From: Sulfuricella denitrificans
Lineage (GTDB): Bacteria > Pseudomonadota > Gammaproteobacteria > Burkholderiales > Sulfuricellaceae
Length of the DNA stretch: 64,000 nucleotides
Reading direction: 5' to 3'
Assembly: GCA_002632355.1 (NCBI GenBank)
Contig: NSJJ01000008.1
Coordinates: forward strand, 1-64,000
The translations under genes and the position numbers were made by a program. Positions 29,701 to 38,468 of this stretch are shown here, piece by piece. How positions within the stretch are numbered: the first letter of the stretch is position 1; each line of letters opens with the position of its first letter. The notes below the pieces were generated by a model. It made no database searches, had not been told where the DNA came from, and saw only the letters and a list, made by a program, of their open reading frames with translations.

Positions 29701-30742
29701 CATGGTTTCGCCCGTTAATTTCATCCCGCTGGCGGAAGATACCGGCCTGATCATTCCCATCGGTGCCTGGGTGTTGCATACTGCCTGCCGGCAAACCAGG
29801 GCATGGCACGAAGCAGGATTGCCGCTGCTGCGCGTGGCCGTCAATATCTCGGGCCGCCAGTTCCGTGAAAACATCCCGCAACTGGTAGAAAAAGCTCTGG
29901 CGGAAAGCGGCTTGCCCCCGCAATACCTGGAACTTGAAATCACCGAGAGCGTGGCCATGCAGCACGCCGAGAGCACGGAGCAGACGCTGAGCGCCTTGCG
30001 CGACATGGGTGTCAGGCTATCCATCGACGATTTCGGTACCGGCTATTCCAGCCTGAGTTACCTCAAGCGCTTTCCGATCAACAAGCTCAAGCTGGACCAG
30101 TCCTTCGTGCGCGACATTATTTCCGACCCGGACGATGCGGCCATTTCGATGGCCATCATCGCGCTCGCCCACGGCCTGAAGCTCGATGTGATCGCGGAAG
30201 GCGTGGAAACGGAAAGCCAGCTGGACTTCCTGCGCACTCATGGCTGCGATGCCATCCAGGGCTACTATTTCAGCCGTCCCGTCCCAGCGGAGCAAATGGA
30301 GCAATTGTTGCACGCGAACCACCATCTTGAGCTCCCCTCCGAGAAGGATCGCCCATTACGTACCTTGCTGCTGGTGGACGACGAACCCAATATCCTTGCC
30401 TCCCTGCAACGCCTGCTTCGTCACGCGGGTTACCATATCCTGACCTCGACCAGCCCGGCAGAGGCATTTGATGTTCTGGCAAAAAATCCGGTAAGCGTCA
30501 TCGTTTCCGATCAACGCATGCCCGAAATGAGCGGCTCCGAGTTTCTCAGCCGGGTCCACGAAATGTATCCTGACACAGTACGCATGGTTCTCTCCGGCTA
30601 CGCCGATCTGGCTAGCGTAACCGAAGCGGTGAACCGAGGCGCCATATACAAATTTCTCACCAAGCCATGGGAGGATGACGCATTACGGGCGCAAATCGCC
30701 GATGCTTTCCGCTACCATGAAACCATGCAGTCCAAGACTTAA
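26744..30742 (+). CDS. Hybrid sensor: HAMP - four PAS - GGDEF - EAL - receiver
   Basis: A 1,332-residue membrane protein. Helices at about 28-49 and 189-212 bracket a periplasmic helical sensor; HAMP follows, then four PAS/PAC modules (about 275-765). The GGDEF domain has I-site RGGD and the motif GGDDF (847-851), an accepted active variant. The EAL domain carries EALLR (975-979), LEITES, SIDDFGTGYSSL and IAEGVETE. A receiver domain ends the protein, with acidic residues 1212-1213, the phospho-acceptor D1256 and the lysine of KFLTKPW. It probably both makes and degrades cyclic-di-GMP. A C-terminal receiver is unusual for this layout. Confidence 0.9.
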   Translation: MPQRNMPPPTSDPPPSPRRPLVRLSVGHKLAVIFLAFFLLTAGSLALVETLYNSVADASRLINDSGKLRYLSQRLAFYTAESALQNRPSEAIPPLMQRFEATLALIERESAFLSPLMLRESAELSAQLNQVHESWRSFRFTLEKTLADTATVLDPGNQSRFNRETDAILASTDQVVSTLTAAAQQAHRHIDWLIAGVVVFNLLFLVTLIAYTRWRIVTPLVTVTGMVKRFAAGDRSVRMQNHRYDEIGELMQGFNLGAEQMDSYISEISRFEEILEATPDFVASATPDCKALFLNRAMRDLFGLEAKENIVGTNIATHYPAWAYSIVQHTGIPTAIAKGFWEGETALLRKDGKEIPVSQVIIAHKMPDGTVDRLSSIMRDISERIAMEERLTRSRDMYLKLFHDFPILVWRAGTEGKLDFFNRAWLDFTGRTLEQEQNDGWTAVVNPEDLERCMQVYRDAFEARSAFSIEFRMRRHDGEYRWMIGQGAPFTDMDGNFAGYVGSVLDMSERRQAEAELRKLSLAVEQSASSIVITNREGLIEYANPYLFTLSGYTREEVIGHNPRLWQSGQTPIETYQKMWQTLLDGKVWRGELLNRKKNGELIWEEATFSPVKNEKGEITHFVAVKQDITQRKEAEEKLRLWQRALESSVNAITITDATQANFPYVYVNPAFERITGYSAEEALGKNGRFLQNQDIDQPELEHIRRAVREQRDGKALLRNYRKDGSLFWNELYISPVRNDGGKVTHYIGIQNDVTERKQYEEQLAYQSAHDTLTRLPNRNLAQDRLTQGIIFARRTSRQLAMLLIDIDNFKLINDSLGHNIGDQLLKIVAHRIEECVRGGDTVARLGGDDFAVILTDVSQEDDISRVTNKILAAIAEPAVVESHSLTVTCSIGVSLFPRDGEDAATLLKNADAAMYRAKEQGRNSVQYYTAEINSRIFQRLILENNLRVALERDEFAIHYQPQVSLLTGQVTGMEALLRWHHPELGMVSPVNFIPLAEDTGLIIPIGAWVLHTACRQTRAWHEAGLPLLRVAVNISGRQFRENIPQLVEKALAESGLPPQYLELEITESVAMQHAESTEQTLSALRDMGVRLSIDDFGTGYSSLSYLKRFPINKLKLDQSFVRDIISDPDDAAISMAIIALAHGLKLDVIAEGVETESQLDFLRTHGCDAIQGYYFSRPVPAEQMEQLLHANHHLELPSEKDRPLRTLLLVDDEPNILASLQRLLRHAGYHILTSTSPAEAFDVLAKNPVSVIVSDQRMPEMSGSEFLSRVHEMYPDTVRMVLSGYADLASVTEAVNRGAIYKFLTKPWEDDALRAQIADAFRYHETMQSKT

Positions 30743-30816
30743 CCAGCCTGAAGCCGGCCATGCGAATGGCTGTCCGGGAAGTCATCGGCGTCAATTGTGG
30801 TGCCTGATTTCACTGC

Positions 30817-30845
30817 CTGACGAAACTTGGCGCATCCGCTACAAT
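30817..30845 (+). promoter_or_regulatory. Candidate sigma-70 promoter for gshA
   Basis: CTGACG at 30817-30822 (four of six to TTGACA) and TACAAT at 30840-30845 (five of six to TATAAT) are separated by 17 bases. A transcript would start near 30852, leaving a 25-base leader before the gshA ATG. Sequence match only. Confidence 0.45.
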
Positions 30846-30876
30846 TGAACTTATCCCCTCCCGGTAAATTTCGTCC

Positions 30877-32148
30877 ATGGTTCCTCATCTCACTACCGCT
30901 CTCACCGGCCCGCTGCTCGAACTCGAACAGCACATGCTCGACGCCCAGCCGAGGATCGAGCAGTGGTTCCGCACCAAATGGCAGGACCACAACGCGCCTT
31001 TTTACGCCTCGGTCGATCTGCGTAATGCCGGCTTCAAGCTGGCGCCGGTGGATACCAATCTTTTTCCGGGCGGTTTCAACAACCTGAACCCGGATTTCAT
31101 GCCGCTCTGCGTGCAGGCGGCCATGTCGGCAGTGGAAAAAATCTGTCCCGATGCACAGCGCTTTCTGCTTATCCCGGAAAACCACACGCGCAATACCTTC
31201 TACCTGCAGAATGTGGCGCGTCTTGCCAGCATCCTGCGCCATGCCGGCCTGTATGTCCGCCTGGGTACCCTGATCCCGGAAATCAAGGTTCCCACGCTGC
31301 TGGAACTGCCTGATGGCCAGACCCTGACGCTGGAGCCGGTATGGCGCGAGGGGAGCCGGCTCAGGCTGGATGGTTTTGACCCCTGCGCCATCCTGCTTAA
31401 CAATGATCTTTCTGCGGGGATTCCCGAGATACTCAAGGGGCTGAACCAGCCAGTCTATCCGCCGCTGCATGCCGGCTGGGCGACGCGGCGCAAGACCCAT
31501 CATTTCAGTGCCTACGATCAGGTCGCTGCCGAATTTGCCGATATCATTCACATGGATCCGTGGCTGATCAACCCGTATTTCGGTGATTGCAGCGAGATCA
31601 ATTTCAGCGAACGCCAGGGCGAGGATTGTCTGGCGGCCCGGGTGGACGAACTGCTTCAGGATATTCGCGAAAAATATCGCGAATACGGCGTGAAGAACGA
31701 TCCCTTCGTCATCGTCAAGGCCGATGCCGGCACCTACGGCATGGGCATCATGACCGTCAAGGATGCTTCCGAGGTCAAGGGCCTCAACCGCAAGCAGCGC
31801 AACAAGATGTCGGTCATCAAGGAAGGCCAGCAGGTCAGCGAGGTCATTATCCAGGAGGGGGTGTATACCTTCGAAAGCATCAATGAAGCGGTGGCCGAGC
31901 CGGTGGTCTACATGATGGACCACTTCGTGGTGGGCGGTTTCTACCGCGTCCACACCGGGCGTGGCCAGGACGAGAATCTCAACGCCCCCGGCATGCATTT
32001 CGTGCCGCTGGCGTTCGATACTTCCTGTTCCCTGCCGGATAATGCCGCCGGTCCGGACACGCCACCCAACCGCTTCTACGCCTACGGCGTGGTGGCGCGG
32101 CTGGCGCTGCTGGCGGCAGCGCTCGAACTGGAAAACACCCGGCCGTGA
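30877..32148 (+). CDS. gshA: Glutamate-cysteine ligase (proteobacterial ferrooxidans type)
   Basis: A 423-residue enzyme for the first step of glutathione synthesis. It matches the distinct family known from acidithiobacilli and many betaproteobacteria rather than E. coli GshA, with conserved segments such as FYASVDLRNAGFKLAPVDTN (residues about 45-65), FVIVKADAGTYGMGIMTV and VIIQEGVYTFES. The family call rests on these segments and length. The glutathione synthase gene lies about 4.3 kb downstream on the same strand, separated by a hypothetical gene and an opposed signalling gene. Confidence 0.9.
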   Translation: MVPHLTTALTGPLLELEQHMLDAQPRIEQWFRTKWQDHNAPFYASVDLRNAGFKLAPVDTNLFPGGFNNLNPDFMPLCVQAAMSAVEKICPDAQRFLLIPENHTRNTFYLQNVARLASILRHAGLYVRLGTLIPEIKVPTLLELPDGQTLTLEPVWREGSRLRLDGFDPCAILLNNDLSAGIPEILKGLNQPVYPPLHAGWATRRKTHHFSAYDQVAAEFADIIHMDPWLINPYFGDCSEINFSERQGEDCLAARVDELLQDIREKYREYGVKNDPFVIVKADAGTYGMGIMTVKDASEVKGLNRKQRNKMSVIKEGQQVSEVIIQEGVYTFESINEAVAEPVVYMMDHFVVGGFYRVHTGRGQDENLNAPGMHFVPLAFDTSCSLPDNAAGPDTPPNRFYAYGVVARLALLAAALELENTRP

Positions 32149-32180
32149 AAACCTGACAGTCCTTTCCGGGAAGGTACAAA

Positions 32181-33215
32181 ATGGGCCTGATCCGTCGCGT
32201 TTTACGTCATTATCTGAAACAGAAGCATATCCAGTTACATCAGGCTGAAATCGATACTGCCATCGAGCAGCTGTTTTACGAGATCAACCCACGCCTGCGT
32301 TTTCTTTCCGGCCACCAGGAAGCCCTCGGCAGGCCGGTATGGAATACCCTGAAGTACCTTCATCACGTGATCGATAGCATTTCCGGCCCGGTCGATGCCG
32401 CAGCGCGGCAATGGAGCCAGACCCCGGCGCTGCGTGCGCTGTTCGCAAGCAGTTCGGACATGACGAAGCTGTTTGCTCGCAGCGACTCCCTGCGCGACTG
32501 CATGGCCGCGATACCGCCCGAAGCGGCTGAATCCTGCCATGTCGTCATCGCTTCCACCATGCAGGTCCGCAAGGTGCTGGGCATCGCGATGCGTGGCGAG
32601 ATGGTGCTACGGGATGTTCCCCAGACGCAGATCAGTTTTACCGATCACCGGATTATTGCCTCCGCTGAAAGCGAAAGCGGTCTGCGCGAGAAGCTCAAGG
32701 CCTTTGCCCTGGAATTCGTGGCGCACAGGGTCTTGGCTAATATTGAATCCGCACGTGCCGAAAGCGAAGGCCTGGAGCAGGAAGTGGCGTTGCTGCGTGC
32801 CCGCATGAGAATGAAGCTGCGGCAGGAGAGTGGCAAGGCCTGCCTGTGCGACCATATCGAATGCAGCGAAAGCGAGATGGCCGAGATCTGCAGCACGATC
32901 AAGGAAAAGGAAACCCTGCTGGGACAGACCGCTATCCATCAGCCCACACTGCAATACTTCATGGATCAGTTGCTGCTGGTACTGAACGGCGTGGAGCGTT
33001 TACTCCAGATTCACGAGGTTTCGCTTCATCTCGACAACATGAACCTATTGCTCGATACGCCGGATGCCAATGCCGCAAAGCCGGTCGAGCTGACCGAAAT
33101 CCGGCGTGCAGGCCATTCGGCCAGAATCATGCTGATTGCCCGTGTGCCTTGTGACGAGGTGCCTGCCCGCGACGATATGGCGACTCGAATCGACGCTGCG
33201 CTCAAGGCGCTTTGA
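32181..33215 (+). CDS. Conserved hypothetical protein downstream of gshA
   Basis: A 344-residue, probably soluble and mostly helical protein that I cannot assign. A cysteine cluster, ACLCDHIECSESEMAEIC (about residues 221-238), could bind metal. The region 190-215 looks like a coiled coil with alternating Glu/Arg. It begins 32 bases after gshA and likely shares its transcript; ATG 32181 has GGAAGG upstream. Context suggests a link to thiol metabolism, but nothing in the sequence proves it. Confidence 0.65.
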   Translation: MGLIRRVLRHYLKQKHIQLHQAEIDTAIEQLFYEINPRLRFLSGHQEALGRPVWNTLKYLHHVIDSISGPVDAAARQWSQTPALRALFASSSDMTKLFARSDSLRDCMAAIPPEAAESCHVVIASTMQVRKVLGIAMRGEMVLRDVPQTQISFTDHRIIASAESESGLREKLKAFALEFVAHRVLANIESARAESEGLEQEVALLRARMRMKLRQESGKACLCDHIECSESEMAEICSTIKEKETLLGQTAIHQPTLQYFMDQLLLVLNGVERLLQIHEVSLHLDNMNLLLDTPDANAAKPVELTEIRRAGHSARIMLIARVPCDEVPARDDMATRIDAALKAL

Positions 33216-33237
33216 CCAGTCGTCAGCGCTTCTGGGT

Positions 33238-36200
33238 TCAAGCCAGCCAGTCTGCTGCAAGATCGGCAGTGAGCGGGCGCGAAAAATAATAACCCTGTAT
33301 CCTGTTGCAGCCCAGTGCCTGCAATTGATTAAGCTGGGCTCTGGTTTCCACGCCCTCCGCAATCACGTCCATGCCAAAACTGCTGGCGATGGCGATAATG
33401 GCGCTGACCATCCCGACATGTTCACTGCCTTCCCCCAGCTTGGAAACGAAAGAGCGATCGATTTTCAGGGCGTCGAAGGGGAAGTTGTGGAGATAGCTCA
33501 ATGCGGAGTAGCCGGTACCGAAATCGTCGATATAGAGCTGGATGCCATGTGCTCTCAGTTCCACAAGCACCTGGTTGCTGGTTTCGGGGTTATCCAGCAA
33601 GGCGCTTTCGGTAATTTCCAGATGCAGGTAGTGTGGCGGCAGACCGCTTTCTTTCAAGGTTTGCAGGATTTCTTCGGTCAGATTGGGCTGCAAAAACTGC
33701 TTGGCCGAAAGATTGACACTGACGAACAAATTCTCCCGTTGAGGGAACCGGGTGCGCCATGCCTGCGCTTCGCGGCAGGCTTCCTTTAGAACCCAGCGGC
33801 CAATGCCGCCGATCATCCCGGTATCTTCCGCGATCGGGATGAATTCGTCAGGTGAGACCATGCCACGCTCGGGGTGCTGCCAGCGAACAAGGGCTTCGAA
33901 GCCGATCGCCGTCCCGTTGGCAGAAGAAACGATAGGCTGATAATGCAGGCGAAGTTCCCCGCGTCCCACTGCACGCCGCAATTCGTTTTCCATCGTGACC
34001 AGGGCGACCACATGGGCATGCATGTTTTCATCGAATATAGCGGTTTTGGCCGTGCCTTGTAATTTGGCGCGGTACATTGCGGTATCCGCATCGCGCAACA
34101 ATTCCCCCGGTGTTTGATACGCCGGGCTGCCAAGCGTGATGCCGATACTGGTGGAAACGAACACTTCGTGACCAGAAAATTCGATCGGCTGGAGCATTGC
34201 GGAATGAATGCGTTCTGCCACCTGGGAGGCTTCCAGAATGTCGGTGATGTCGTCGAGCAGAATGGCGAATTCGTCACCACCCAGTCGCGCCACGGTGTCG
34301 CCGGGGCGTATGCACTGCTGCAGCCGTTCTGCAATTGTCACCAGCACCCGGTCGCCACTGGTATGTCCGAGGCTGTCGTTAATGTTCTTGAAGCGGTCAA
34401 GATCAAGGAACAGCACGCCATAACCCAGTTCATTGCGCCTGAGTTCGCGCCGGATACAGCGATCGAGGCGGTCCTGCAACAGCGCCCGGTTAGGCAGTTC
34501 GGTCAGCGCATCGTAATAGGCGGAGTGCTGCAACCGCTCTTCTGCATGGTGGCGCTGAATCATGCCGCCAAGCGCATGGGTTACGGCCTCGAGGAAATGC
34601 AGTTCCGCTTCGTTTTTCTGGTGCCCTTCTTCGAGGTAAAGATTCAGCACGCCGAGCAGTTTCTCGCCTGAAAGAATGGGCAGGCAATAATGGCCATGCG
34701 GAGGCATGCCGGGGAAGGATCGGGTGTGGCGATCATCCACTTTTGAGGCGAACACCGGAAATCTCTCGCTTGCTGCTCGGCCACACAGGCATTCCCCGAA
34801 AGGCACGCGCTCGCACTGTTGCAGGATGGGGCTGGCAATCCCATTCTGTGCGGCCAGGGTCAGGGTTTCGCCTTCTTCGCCCACGAGAAAAATGGCTCCG
34901 GTCCCGCGCAGGGCGAGCCAGGGCGTCGCAAGGATTGCGTTGAGCGCTTTTTCCAGCCGTTCCCGGAACGAAACTGGCTGAATGGATGCTTCCAGCACGG
35001 CCGCCAGCGCCTGTTGCAGGTGGAAGTCGCGGCGGATTATTTCTGCACTGCGCCGACTTTCACTAATGTCGCGCAGAAAGGCGCTGAAACCGGGTTTGCC
35101 GTCGGTGATGACGAAGGCAATGGCCAGCTCAAGCGGGAATTGCTCCCCGTTGCGGCGCAGACCGATTACCTCGCTGCGCCGGTTGACGAGCCGTCCCTGC
35201 CCGGATTCCAGCAGGCGCTGGATACCCCGCCGGTGCGCTTCGCGCTGTGCAGGGGGAATGATTTTTTCAGACAGTGGGGTGCCCATTACCTCCGCCGCCA
35301 CCCAGCCAAAAATGCTTTCTGCCTGCTGGTTCCAGCCGGTAATCCGCTCTTCCGAATCAATGGTGATGATGGCATCGAGCGAGGTGGCGAGAATGGAACG
35401 GGAACGTCCTTCACTTTCCTGCAGGGCGAAATAGGCGTCTTCTCGTTCACCGATTCGCCATCTGAGCTGACGCGTTCCAAGGCCAATGCCGGTCAGACCC
35501 AGCAGCCACAGGATGCCGTGGCCAAGGCCCACCGAAACCATGCGCTTTTTCTCGGCAGTTTCAAGTGGCGCCATGGGGACCGATATGCTGACGCCGCCTG
35601 CAATTTCCCCTTCCTGGTAGCCTTGTTGTTTATGGCAATCGAGACAGGCATCGGCCATGACCATCGGGCGGATCAGGCGCAGATAGGGCGCACCCTGGAT
35701 GCGGGTGAGTTCGGTAACTTCATCGGCTCCGCCCGAGAGCCTCTTCAATGCCTGGGTTTCCCATGTGTCTGGCCGGTTAACAGGGTTGAGTGGCCGCAGG
35801 CTGCTGATGTGGCTGATGGCACCGTAGTTTTGGCTTGCCATTTCGTTGAACTGGCGCACCATCAGGGCAGGATTGATCAGCGTCAGGACGCGGCCGGACG
35901 GGGTAACGACATCCCGTTCAGGAAGGTGAGCAACAAAGGGATCGGGCCGGGTGCTCTCGTTGACAGGGACATACACACCACCATGCCGGGTGGCCCATTG
36001 CCGGAATGTCAGATCCTTGAAAAAATTGGCGCGCAGTTCGCTGTGAGCCTGTTCCAGAAGCAGGGTGTGGGTCTGGCGATAGTTCCAGTACAAGGACCCG
36101 GCTATCGCGGTGGTCCAGACAATAGCCAGCGCGAAGGGCCAGCGGTGCAGGTGAAAATGCGGCAGCCGGGTGGGTGGGGTGCCATTGGGCACGCATGGCT

Positions 36201-36243
36201 TTCGATCTCCCATATCAGATGGAGGCATAGTTTTTTGCTGCAC
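33238..36243 (-). CDS. Haem-type DUF3365 sensor - PAS - GAF - GGDEF - EAL protein
   Basis: About 1,001 residues. A helix at about 33-50 is followed by a periplasmic DUF3365/Tll0287-like domain with the c-type haem motif CLDCH (C200, C203, H204), a second helix (about 240-260), PAS (285-400), GAF (about 425-560), GGDEF with I-site RPGD (GGDEF at 655-659) and EAL (EALVRW from 783) with LEITES, YIDDFGTGYSAL and VIAEGVET. Both catalytic domains look intact. The start is GTG 36243 or ATG 36228; neither has a clear Shine-Dalgarno. Likely a redox or gas sensor controlling cyclic-di-GMP. Confidence 0.87.
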   Translation of the reverse strand: MQQKTMPPSDMGDRKPCVPNGTPPTRLPHFHLHRWPFALAIVWTTAIAGSLYWNYRQTHTLLLEQAHSELRANFFKDLTFRQWATRHGGVYVPVNESTRPDPFVAHLPERDVVTPSGRVLTLINPALMVRQFNEMASQNYGAISHISSLRPLNPVNRPDTWETQALKRLSGGADEVTELTRIQGAPYLRLIRPMVMADACLDCHKQQGYQEGEIAGGVSISVPMAPLETAEKKRMVSVGLGHGILWLLGLTGIGLGTRQLRWRIGEREDAYFALQESEGRSRSILATSLDAIITIDSEERITGWNQQAESIFGWVAAEVMGTPLSEKIIPPAQREAHRRGIQRLLESGQGRLVNRRSEVIGLRRNGEQFPLELAIAFVITDGKPGFSAFLRDISESRRSAEIIRRDFHLQQALAAVLEASIQPVSFRERLEKALNAILATPWLALRGTGAIFLVGEEGETLTLAAQNGIASPILQQCERVPFGECLCGRAASERFPVFASKVDDRHTRSFPGMPPHGHYCLPILSGEKLLGVLNLYLEEGHQKNEAELHFLEAVTHALGGMIQRHHAEERLQHSAYYDALTELPNRALLQDRLDRCIRRELRRNELGYGVLFLDLDRFKNINDSLGHTSGDRVLVTIAERLQQCIRPGDTVARLGGDEFAILLDDITDILEASQVAERIHSAMLQPIEFSGHEVFVSTSIGITLGSPAYQTPGELLRDADTAMYRAKLQGTAKTAIFDENMHAHVVALVTMENELRRAVGRGELRLHYQPIVSSANGTAIGFEALVRWQHPERGMVSPDEFIPIAEDTGMIGGIGRWVLKEACREAQAWRTRFPQRENLFVSVNLSAKQFLQPNLTEEILQTLKESGLPPHYLHLEITESALLDNPETSNQVLVELRAHGIQLYIDDFGTGYSALSYLHNFPFDALKIDRSFVSKLGEGSEHVGMVSAIIAIASSFGMDVIAEGVETRAQLNQLQALGCNRIQGYYFSRPLTADLAADWLA

Positions 36244-36420
36244 CGTACCGCATGGATAAAGACCCTACTTGTGATCATGTGATTATTACAGCAAGTGCCC
36301 AGTTGGCACAACCATCGTCACTCATTTGCTGTAAAACAGTTATGATATTTACCCGAATGTCAAAGTGGCTTCAGCCCGGTGTTGGAGCGGACGTGGTACA
36401 ACCCCTGCTGGAAAAATGAA

Positions 36421-37362
36421 TTGAAGCTCGCCATTATTCTCGACCCGCTTGAATCCCTGAAAATCTACAAGGACTCGACCTATGCCGTGATGCGTGAGGC
36501 GCATGCGCGGGGTCATGAACTCTTCGTGATGGAGCAGCATGAGCTGATCCTGGACGAAGGCAGGGTCAGGGCCCATGTGCGCAGGATCGATCTGAAGGGC
36601 GAGGGCCCGGATTGGTACGCGCTGGAAGCGCCGGCCTGGCATGAACTGACGGATTTCGATGTCACCCTGATGCGCAAGGACCCGCCTTTCGACATGGAGT
36701 ACATCTACAGCACCTATCTGCTGGAACTGGCCGAGGTGCAGGGGGCGCGCATCTTCAATCGGCCCGGAGCAGTTAGGGACTTCAACGAGAAACTTTCCAC
36801 GGCTAAGTTCCCGCAGTTCATGCCGCCCACGCGGGTCACGCGGCAAGCCGCGCTGATCCGCGATTTTATTGACAGGCACGACGATATCATTCTCAAGCCG
36901 CTGGACGCCATGGGCGGCAGCGGTATTTTCCGCATCCGGCGTCACGACCCCAACCTCAACGTGATCATCGAGACCATGACGCAACTGGGCACCCGGACCG
37001 TCATGGCGCAGCGTTTCATCCCCGAAATCGCGCAGGGCGACAAGCGCATCCTGCTGATTGACGGCGCACCGGTTCCCTATGCCCTGGCGCGCATTCCCCA
37101 GGGCGGTGAAACGCGCGGCAACCTGGCTGCGGGCGGCAAGGGCGTGGCCCAGCCGCTCTCGGAAAACGACTGGAAGATTGCCGATATGCTGGGTCCGAAG
37201 CTGCGCGATCAGGGGCTGTTTCTGGTCGGCCTCGACGTGATCGGCGATTGCCTGACCGAAATCAACGTCACCAGCCCCACCGGGTTTCAGGAAATCACTG
37301 CCCAGAGCGGGTTCAACGTGGCGGGAATGTTCGTAGATGCGCTGGAGCGCCTATGTGGCTGA
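36421..37362 (+). CDS. gshB: Glutathione synthase GshB
   Basis: A 313-residue ATP-grasp enzyme joining gamma-glutamylcysteine and glycine. Motifs include LAIILDPLESLKIYKDSTYA at the N-terminus, MRKDPPFDMEYIYST, LKPLDAMGGSGIFR and EINVTSPTGFQEI. The start is TTG 36421, the codon aligning with the family start (ILDPL); an ATG at 36416 is out of frame and the in-frame GTG at 36379 would add an unlikely leader. Its end overlaps the earliest possible apbE start. Confidence 0.95.
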   Translation: MKLAIILDPLESLKIYKDSTYAVMREAHARGHELFVMEQHELILDEGRVRAHVRRIDLKGEGPDWYALEAPAWHELTDFDVTLMRKDPPFDMEYIYSTYLLELAEVQGARIFNRPGAVRDFNEKLSTAKFPQFMPPTRVTRQAALIRDFIDRHDDIILKPLDAMGGSGIFRIRRHDPNLNVIIETMTQLGTRTVMAQRFIPEIAQGDKRILLIDGAPVPYALARIPQGGETRGNLAAGGKGVAQPLSENDWKIADMLGPKLRDQGLFLVGLDVIGDCLTEINVTSPTGFQEITAQSGFNVAGMFVDALERLCG

Positions 37363-38468
37363 AAAACTTCACCGCAAAGTCGCAAAGTCGCAAAGGGGTT
37401 CTAAAGAAAGCTTTTCTTTGCGACTTTGCGACTTTGCGGTTGGCTTTAATATGCACAATAATGCCGCTCCTGCTCACCAGTTGCGGCAAGGAGCCGCTCT
37501 ATCAGCAGCAGAGTTACGTTTTCGGCACGCTGGTGGAAGTGAGCATTTACGGCGAGGATGAGGCGCGCGCCAAACAGCTCGCCGGTCAGGTGTTGTCCGA
37601 CTTCGACCAGATGCACGAATATCTCCATGCCTGGAAGCCCGGCACCCTGAGCCGGATGAATGAGATTTTCCTCAATGCTCCCGCAAAAGCAGCGATCCAG
37701 CCTGGCATGATTCCCCTGCTGGAGGATGCCACCCGGCTTTCCGAACAATCCGGCGGCCTGTTCAACCCCGCCATCGGCAACCTGATCCGGCTATGGGGGT
37801 TTCAGGGCGATGAATTCAAGCCAGTGCGCCCCGACCCGGCGGAAATCGGGAAGCTGGTGCAGGCCAATCCGAAAATGTCGGATATCGTCATCGAGGGCAT
37901 CGAGTTCCACAGCAAAAATCCGGCGGTGCGCGTGGATCTGGGGGGCTACGCCAAGGGCTATGCACTCGACGTGGCGGCGGATTACCTGCGTTCGCAGGGC
38001 GTTAAAAATGCCCTGATCAATATCGGCGGCAATATCATCGCTCTCGGCAAGCATGGCAAACGGCCCTGGCAGGTGGGTATACAACACCCGCGCAAACCGG
38101 GCGCCATCGCCACGCTGGAACTGCAGGATGGTGAAGCAATTGGCACGTCCGGAGATTACCAGCGTTACTTCGAGCTCGACGGCAAGCGCTACTGCCACAT
38201 CATCGACCCGCGTACCGGCTATCCGGTGCAGGGCGTTGAGGCGGTGACGGTGCTTATTCCCGCAGGAAAAAATGCGGGCGTGCTGTCAGACGCAGCTTCC
38301 AAGCCGGCCTTCATTGCAGGCAAGGACGGATGGCGCGAGGCCGCGCACAAAATGGGTACGGAACAGGCCATGCTGATCGACGACCGGGGCGAAGTCTTCC
38401 TGACCCAGGCGATGAAAAAACGCCTGAGCTTTGTCGAAACCGGGTTGAAACTGCACGAGTTGCCCTGA
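37353..38468 (+). CDS. apbE: FAD:protein FMN transferase ApbE (lipoprotein)
   Basis: An exported lipoprotein that attaches FMN to threonines of target proteins such as Rnf/Nqr subunits. The lipobox is LLTSC, Cys at about residue 44 from ATG 37353. Conserved parts are FGTLVEVSIYGED, GLFNPAIGNLIRLWGF, VDLGGYAKGYALD, LINIGGNIIALG and IIDPRTGYP. The 5' end is odd: a 25-bp inverted repeat (37371-37440) lies within the first 30 codons. Starts at 37353, TTG 37434 or ATG 37461 are possible; the last two give short signal peptides. The catalytic region is full length. Confidence 0.9.
   Translation: MWLKNFTAKSQSRKGVLKKAFLCDFATLRLALICTIMPLLLTSCGKEPLYQQQSYVFGTLVEVSIYGEDEARAKQLAGQVLSDFDQMHEYLHAWKPGTLSRMNEIFLNAPAKAAIQPGMIPLLEDATRLSEQSGGLFNPAIGNLIRLWGFQGDEFKPVRPDPAEIGKLVQANPKMSDIVIEGIEFHSKNPAVRVDLGGYAKGYALDVAADYLRSQGVKNALINIGGNIIALGKHGKRPWQVGIQHPRKPGAIATLELQDGEAIGTSGDYQRYFELDGKRYCHIIDPRTGYPVQGVEAVTVLIPAGKNAGVLSDAASKPAFIAGKDGWREAAHKMGTEQAMLIDDRGEVFLTQAMKKRLSFVETGLKLHELP
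37371..37440. repeat. 25-bp perfect inverted repeat built of aaagtcgc units
   Basis: The left arm 37371-37395 is the exact reverse complement of 37416-37440, with a 20-base centre. Each arm contains tandem copies of CGCAAAGT. It sits between the gshB stop and the apbE lipobox. Elements of this cgcaaag type recur in many bacterial genomes by recollection. It may be a mobile repeat that inserted here and it could form an RNA hairpin limiting transcription or translation. Confidence 0.85.

Noticed and set aside
27944-29965. 673-codon open frame antisense to the PAS-GGDEF-EAL gene
   Set aside because: Opposite a well-supported multidomain gene and without recognisable motifs.
34819-36282. 487-codon open frame antisense to the haem-sensor gene
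   Set aside because: No domain, and it overlaps the conserved CxxCH and PAS coding strand fully.
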